From Myotis daubentonii (taxonomy: Eukaryota > Chordata > Mammalia > Chiroptera > Vespertilionidae), in assembly GCF_963259705.1 (NCBI RefSeq), contig NC_081844.1, forward strand, positions 43,527,341-43,591,340: 64,000 nucleotides of DNA, given 5' to 3'. The notes beneath the pieces are model-generated. The model made no database searches and was not told where the DNA came from. It saw nothing but the letters and a program-made list of their open reading frames with translations. The translations under genes were made by a program, and so were the position numbers. This document shows, in pieces, positions 58,804 to 64,000 of this stretch (position 1 is its first letter; every line of letters starts with the position of its first letter).

Positions 58804-59353
58804 TAGTATCTATTGAGTGGTACTCACCACACATAAACATCACACAGTTTAAAAGAAAATCCATGGGACTAAAGGGTGGAAAAGATCAAATAATCAACTG
58901 ATTGATTTTAACAATATGTTGTTTACCTGATTAACATTATCCTATCAAACAGGTGAGCTTTAAATATATAAACTGTTGGCTTGAGTCTGTGTTTTGAGAC
59001 TGTACGAGCACTTACACAGAGACATCGAATTTTAAAAAATGGTTTTGAACACCCACCAGGATGAACATCTGGTTTCCATTGACTGCTCTATGCTTTTGGT
59101 TTGGAGGCTGCAACACTGACTTTTTATTTTACAGGTGTGACATCACAATCACTTGGCAATTTTAATTATTACAGTAAGACCTTCGTAAAGGGAGAAAATT
59201 CCTCACGCAAAAGGGATATGACGTGGCAGCTTAATTAAACACTCAGAAGGTGACGTTCACGGGGTTTAAATCATCAGATGGGTGTTTTTCCTGAGGTAGT
59301 TATTTAAACAAACGTTCATATATCTGCCACCCTCCCCAAATTGTATTTAAAAG
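58804..59353. other. Unassigned sequence
   Basis: Nothing recognised. Confidence 0.4.
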
Positions 59354-59363
59354 GTTAACTGCA

Positions 59364-59561
59364 TCCTGGCTGGTATGCACAGTGGTTGGAACATCAGCCC
59401 TAAAACCAAAGACTCACAGGTTCGATTCCCCAAGCAATTGAGGTGTCTCTCTCACACTGATGTTTTTCTCACTATCTCCCTTACTCTCCCTCCCTCCCTT
59501 CCACTCTCTCTAGAAAATGAATGGGAAAAATATCCCGGGGTGAGGATTAACAACAAAAAAA
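59364..59561 (+). mobile_element. VES SINE with internal deletion
   Basis: Sense VES: CATCCTGGCTGGTATGCACA, CACAGGTTCGATTCCCC, then a jump to GAGGTGTCTCTCTCACACTG; the GCACATGCCC segment is lost. Duplication GTTAACTGCA (59354-59363 and 59562-59571). Confidence 0.88.
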
Positions 59562-59714
59562 GTTAACTGCAAGAATAAAATTATTTAAGGTAGCCATTTA
59601 AAACAAACCAACATGTAAGACAGTTTTATAAGAAATTTCTTATATTTTATTATCCTTTATTATTTCATGGGACCCTCCTCCATAGAGCTTTCCACTTAAA
59701 CTTTTGCTGGGTTT

Positions 59715-59850
59715 TATGTCTCAGACAGTGATTCTAATGGGGCTACACTTTAGATTTCCCCGATGGTGCCCAGGCCTCACCCCAGACCATTTCACTAAGA
59801 ACCGCTGGGGGTTGGAATCACTTATCAGTATTTTATTGGCCATTTCTGAG
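59715..59850 (+). repeat. hAT-Charlie fragment
   Basis: GGGGCTACACTTTAGATTTC, TGCCCAGGCCTCACCCCAGA and GGGGGTTGGAATCACTTATC follow the Charlie MER-type order. Ends lost. Confidence 0.55.
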
Positions 59851-60492
59851 ACCCAATCTCGGGGAATCTCTTTAGGTCAAACTGATCACTGGAAAGAGCT
59901 TTGTCTTAAAAGATCGCCCCCAGTGATTGCCTCTTCTCTCTGAGTACACCAGAAGACAAAGACTCATAAAAACCGCTTAGAGGCAATAAGATCTGCTGAG
60001 AGCATTAGAGCTTTTCAATTTTTTTTCTTTTTCCTGAGTCAGAAGGAAATGATCCCTTTCCCTTCTTTTTAAACAAATCTGATAAGAGCAGAGAAACAGT
60101 CCTTTCCCTCTTCAAAGCAGAGCAATAATTGTATGTATTAGCTCTTAGGGGCTGAACTCTCCCTTCCCCTTTCATCTTTTAGACTTTCTCATCAGTGGCT
60201 TGAGATAAGATACCTGTTGTATCTCTTTAATTTTTGTATGTTAAGCACCTGGTGCATTTGGTCTGGTATATAGCAGGTGCTCAAGAAGCAAATGCTGGAT
60301 AATTGTATGTACCGAGTGCTCACCGGGGAGGAGATATTCCCGGCTATCCTAGAGGGGGCTACACTCTCCAAGGCCTTATTGAAAGGCTTATCTTGTCCTC
60401 ACAGAATACAGGGATGCTAACTAAGCATGTTATTAATACACACATTTACATAACAATTATTTTAATTTAAAAAGCTGATTTTGCAAGTGTGT

Positions 60493-60493
<1 letters not shown>
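59851..60493. other. Unassigned, weak L2/MIR trace
   Basis: A LINE2-like end (TGGTATATAGCAGGTGCTCA) sits near 60263. The rest is unrecognised. Confidence 0.4.

Positions 60494-60532
<39 letters not shown>
60494..60532. repeat. (CA)n microsatellite
   Basis: Pure CA run preceded by GTGTGTGTAC. Confidence 0.97.
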
Positions 60533-60535
<3 letters not shown>

Positions 60536-60539
60536 CCTC

Positions 60540-60715
60540 TTGATTTTCCTAATAATATGAGGTAAATTTGCCAGAGATTGGTTTTTCTACTTTATAAGTG
60601 GGGAAATGGAGGTTCAGAAAGGTTAAGTAGCCGGCCCAGTTCATGGGATACCCAGCTAGTGGTCAATATGGGTGGACAACCCAGGGCATGAGATTCCTAC
60701 TCCTTTTCTTTTTCC
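60540..60715 (-). repeat. MIR SINE (old)
   Basis: Antisense MIR: 'tactttataagtggggaaatggaggttcagaaaggttaagtagc' in matching pieces, then ATACCCAGCTAGTGG. Confidence 0.7.
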
Positions 60716-62849
60716 ACAACACCTTTCGACTCCTTGCAGGGCGAAGGCATATGGATCAAATCTGCAGCTGACTCGAGGGTCGATAGAATTAGAACTCTAG
60801 AATATTTCAACAGGTGGGAATGCTGGCCAAGAAAACCCCAAAGATGAAATGTAATAGGGGAAAATATAAGGTCTTAAATTTAGATTATAAAATAAAATTC
60901 TTTAGTGCAGATTTGGGAGAAGACGAGGGGGCCAAGCTTGTTCGCGTGAAACAGAATCTCTGACTATGAGAAGCGATAGACTGAAACTCATGATGTAAGC
61001 GCAGGCTGCTTTTACAGCCTCGATAGAAGTATGGTATGTTCCAGGAAGTGAGAGAATCCGATGTTCTTCTCTGTGCTGGAAGGAAACCCTTTGGGATTTT
61101 GTACTTCGTTTTAGCCAGCACATCTTAAATGGGTCAGGGACACAGTGATGCTGGTTTGGAGCAGGGTGACCACTGTCATCCACGTATCAGCTGGCATTCG
61201 CAAACCCCAGGTCACACTGGGCCACCTCCTCCCATCCCAGGACCTATGGAAAGGTGAATGACCTCAAGAAACTGCTTCAAGTTCGCCAGGGTTTAAATTC
61301 TCCAGGTAAGGTCCGGCTCTAAGCTCCTGCTCCTTTGACTTTCAATTACAGCGTCCTGCCTGGATTATACGAGCGCATTGTACTCTTTCTGGACCAGCTA
61401 GCTGGGCGTCTTGTTCTGGTTTCCACAGAATTCCATTCCCACAGGCTTTTGGGTGCTAAGAGGTTTTACTGGTAATTTGGGGAGACAAGGAAGGTTTATG
61501 GGACAGGAACAATACACATTTTACATTGAAAAGCGGATATCCCCTTCTTAAAACGTTTTTTGCCATCCTGCTCCTGGGAATTTCTTACTGTCTGCTGATA
61601 TGCCCTTACTGGCTGCTCTACTCTCTCATTTTTGTTCTGCATTCACTTCCTCTCAGATTTCCGGCAGGAATTCCACATGTTTTTCAGAGTACCACCTACA
61701 GCAATCCACCTCCCTCCATTCCTTGCTCTCCAAGTCGGTTCCAGCCAACCTGCTCATACAACCAGTAAGATGCTCAGTTAGCAAAAGGGCCACTTTAAGT
61801 TTTCTCCCCTCACAGAACCCAACAATCCCAGAAAAAGCATTCTATTCCTCTATTAAATCAGGAAAATGCTGGGTTTGAAATAAGTGCATCTTCCTAGCAC
61901 TTATTTTAACTAATTTGAAATAATTACCTCATGTAAAATTGCTGTATGAAGGATCATTCCATCTTCCCCACAATAATCATATATGAATAGAAACTACTCT
62001 TCTTAAATGTAGAAAATGCATATTATATAACCCTTTTTGCCATTATAAATGAATACTGGTCATTATAACAATATTGTCTTTGAGACAGGGGAAGAATAGT
62101 GCAACCTAGTACATATGGAATGGACCTAGGGCAGATGTGGAAACAGGATTAACAAAAGGCTCAGACTGAAACAGTGAGGAAGCGAGCATTAGTTTGTATG
62201 TAACATGCTACACATTAGCTGGAAGAAGCAAAAGAGAAAAAGAAATGGAATTATCTTGAATTCAGTTACAAGAAAGTACGGGAGTTAGTCATCGATAGCT
62301 GGGGACTCAGGCTTCAGAGGGAGACTAGGTAAGGAATTTGAATTTTGGAAGCCAGAGAGGATGGGGGCAATAAAGCTCCTGGGGAAAATAGTTTCAGCCG
62401 AAACTTGGGTTGTTTCTGGAAACTACTATTTACTTTCTTCTCATGGGCTGAGAGGATCTGCCTAATTGCCCAAGGACTGGAGGAGTGGAATCTCAGAAAT
62501 CAGACTTGTTTTTATCCAGATAATGCTGGCCTCTGAGTGATGGTCATTTAAAGGCATATGTATGCCCTAACAGCTCCCCAAGTGTGAAATCACTCTTGCC
62601 CTCCAGCCCCGGGGGATGACTCAGAGAACAAGATTAGCTGGATTAGCAAGGTTAGTCAGGCTAACGGTGTTCTGGCATAAAGATGAGAGCCTTTTTTCTT
62701 TTCGGGTGGGATGACTGATAAGATTGCCTACCAAATCAATGAGCTTTTCCAGGGAATGCCCTTGGAATTTTCTAAATAAAATAAGAAATAATAAGGAATG
62801 TGACATTTTCCACAAATGCCAATAATAGAAATAAGCATAAAACTTACTC
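60716..62849. other. Unassigned sequence
   Basis: About 2.1 kb of unique-type DNA. Open frames near 61526-61878 are hydrophobic but match nothing I know. Confidence 0.4.
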
Positions 62850-63122
62850 TTTTTGATTGTTGTCAGTATTACAGATGTCCCCCACATTCCCCTTTTTGCC
62901 CCCCTCCACTCAACCCCCTTTGCACCCCAGGGCTTCCTCACACTATTGCGTCCATGGGTTATGCATATATGTATACATGATCTTTGGTTAATCTCTTCCT
63001 GTCCCCTCCTCCTCCCTCTACACTGAGATCTTTTATTCTGTTCCATGTATCCATGCCTCTAGACCTATTTTATTAGTTTATTTTGTTCATTAGATTCCAC
63101 ATTTAAGTGAGATCATGTGATA
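62850..63122 (-). mobile_element. L1 3' end, part of inverted L1
   Basis: Antisense L1 3' UTR like that at 20715: TTTTTGATTGTTGTCAGTAT, C-rich tract, GGTTATGCATATATGTATAC, ATTAGATTCCACATTTAAGT, GAGATCATGTGATAGC. It joins directly to sense ORF2 sequence. Confidence 0.85.
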
Positions 63123-64000
63123 GCACAACATATACCATACATAAGAATAAACTCAAAATGGATAAAAGACTTAAATGTAAGTTGCAAAACCATAAAAATC
63201 CTAAAAGTTACCATAGGCAGTAAAATCTCAGACATCTCACATAGCAGTATTTTCATCAATACATCTCCTAGGGCAAAGGAAACAAAGGAAAAATAAACAA
63301 ATGTGACTACATCAAGCTAAAAAGCTTCTGCACAGCAGAAGAAACTATCAATAAAATGAAAAGAGAACCTATGAAAAGAGAACTTATTCACCAATGATAC
63401 ATCCAATAAGGGGTTAATTTCCAAAATATACAGAGAACTCATACAACTCAAGACCAGGAAGATAATCCAATTAAACAATGAGCAAAGGTCCAAAATAGAC
63501 ACTTTTCCAAAGAGGACATACAGATGGCCAATAGAAATATGAAAAAATGCTCAACACCTCCAATTATCAGGGAGATACAAATTAAAACTACAATGAGGTG
63601 CCACCTCACACATGTCAGAATGGGTACCATCAGTAAATCAACAAACAAGTGCTGGCGAGGATGTGGAGAAAAAGGAAATCTAGTGCACTGCTGGTGGGAA
63701 TGCAGACTGGGGCAGCCACTGTAGAAAACAGTAGGAAATTTCCTCAAACAATTAAAAATGGAACTGCCTTTTGACCCAGTGATCCCACTTCTGAGAATAT
63801 ATCCTAAGAATCCTGAAACACCAATCAGAAAGAATATATGCACCCCTGTGCTCATAGCAGTGCTATTTACAATAGATAAGATCCGGAAACAGCCCAAGTG
63901 CCCAGCAGTAGACAGGTGGATAAAAAAAGCTGTGGTACATTTACACCATGGAATACTATGTGGCTGTCAGAAAAAAAGGATCTATTACCCTTTGCAAACA
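63123..64000 (+). pseudogene. Decayed L1 ORF2, 3' part, inverted
   Basis: Sense L1 ORF2 downstream of the RT domain: 'aactcaaaatggataaaagactta', CATATGAAAAAATGCTCAAC-like block at 63537, GTGCTGGCGAGGATGTGGAG, CTGCTGGTGGGAATGCAGAC, ACTGCCTTTTGACCCAGTGA, TGGAATACTATGTGGCTGTC. All frames contain stops. It runs off the window close to the point where it would meet the 3' UTR piece. Confidence 0.88.

Noticed and set aside
62621..63046. 141-codon antisense open frame
   Set aside because: Overlaps L1 3' UTR and flank; no protein family.
63448..63897. 149-codon antisense open frame
   Set aside because: It is the opposite strand of L1 ORF2 sequence.

Overview
The window looks like nuclear DNA of a vesper (vespertilionid) bat, close to Myotis. 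It combines VES tRNA-derived SINEs (21 copies or fragments), short rolling-circle Helitrons with the bat-type start TCYTATMTAATAAAAG and a 3' end of hairpin plus CTAG, young hAT MITEs, L1 pieces and one ORF1-only half-L1. Older mammalian repeats (MIR, L2, MER5/MER20-type hAT-Charlie, Tigger-like, MaLR LTRs) lie between them. I recognised no host exon, tRNA or structural RNA gene. The stretch reads as intergenic or intronic, but single short exons could be missed by eye.

Layout. 1-9 kb: unique sequence with scattered VES, MIR and Charlie copies and a partial hAT at 8124. 9-12.4 kb: dense nesting, with a head-to-tail Helitron pair (9223-10355) and an old antisense L1 broken by a Helitron and a 5'-truncated L1 that has a perfect 15-bp target duplication. 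12.4-24.6 kb: L2, MIR, VES, an L1 tail and a complete hAT MITE with its 8-bp duplication (22471-22706). 24.7-29.5 kb: Helitron-rich, with a second, inverted copy of the same Helitron pair (27365-28307) between CA and TA microsatellites. 29.6-34 kb: Charlie and L2 copies, including a 110-bp segment present twice exactly 980 bp apart, then Tigger-like and L1 remnants. 34-40 kb: repeat-poor. 40.2-40.9 kb: a solo endogenous retrovirus LTR with 6-bp target duplications. 42-46.3 kb: L2, a compound microsatellite and a 2.3-kb Helitron carrying a half-L1 with an intact 305-codon ORF1. 46.6-64 kb: MaLR LTRs, further VES and Helitrons, a VES inside a VES, and an L1 with a 5' inversion running off the right edge.

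The only open reading frame I accept as coding is the L1-type ORF1 at 44167-45084. Helitrons make up about 5.7 kb (roughly 9%) in nine insertion events, each consistent with insertion between A and T. The most interesting observations are the recurrent Helitron pair with a shared imperfect junction, a 38-bp inverted repeat joining a Helitron interior to nearby flanking DNA, and the intact half-L1 inside a Helitron. Family names come from memory of consensus features and were not checked against a repeat library. Ends of old repeats are approximate.
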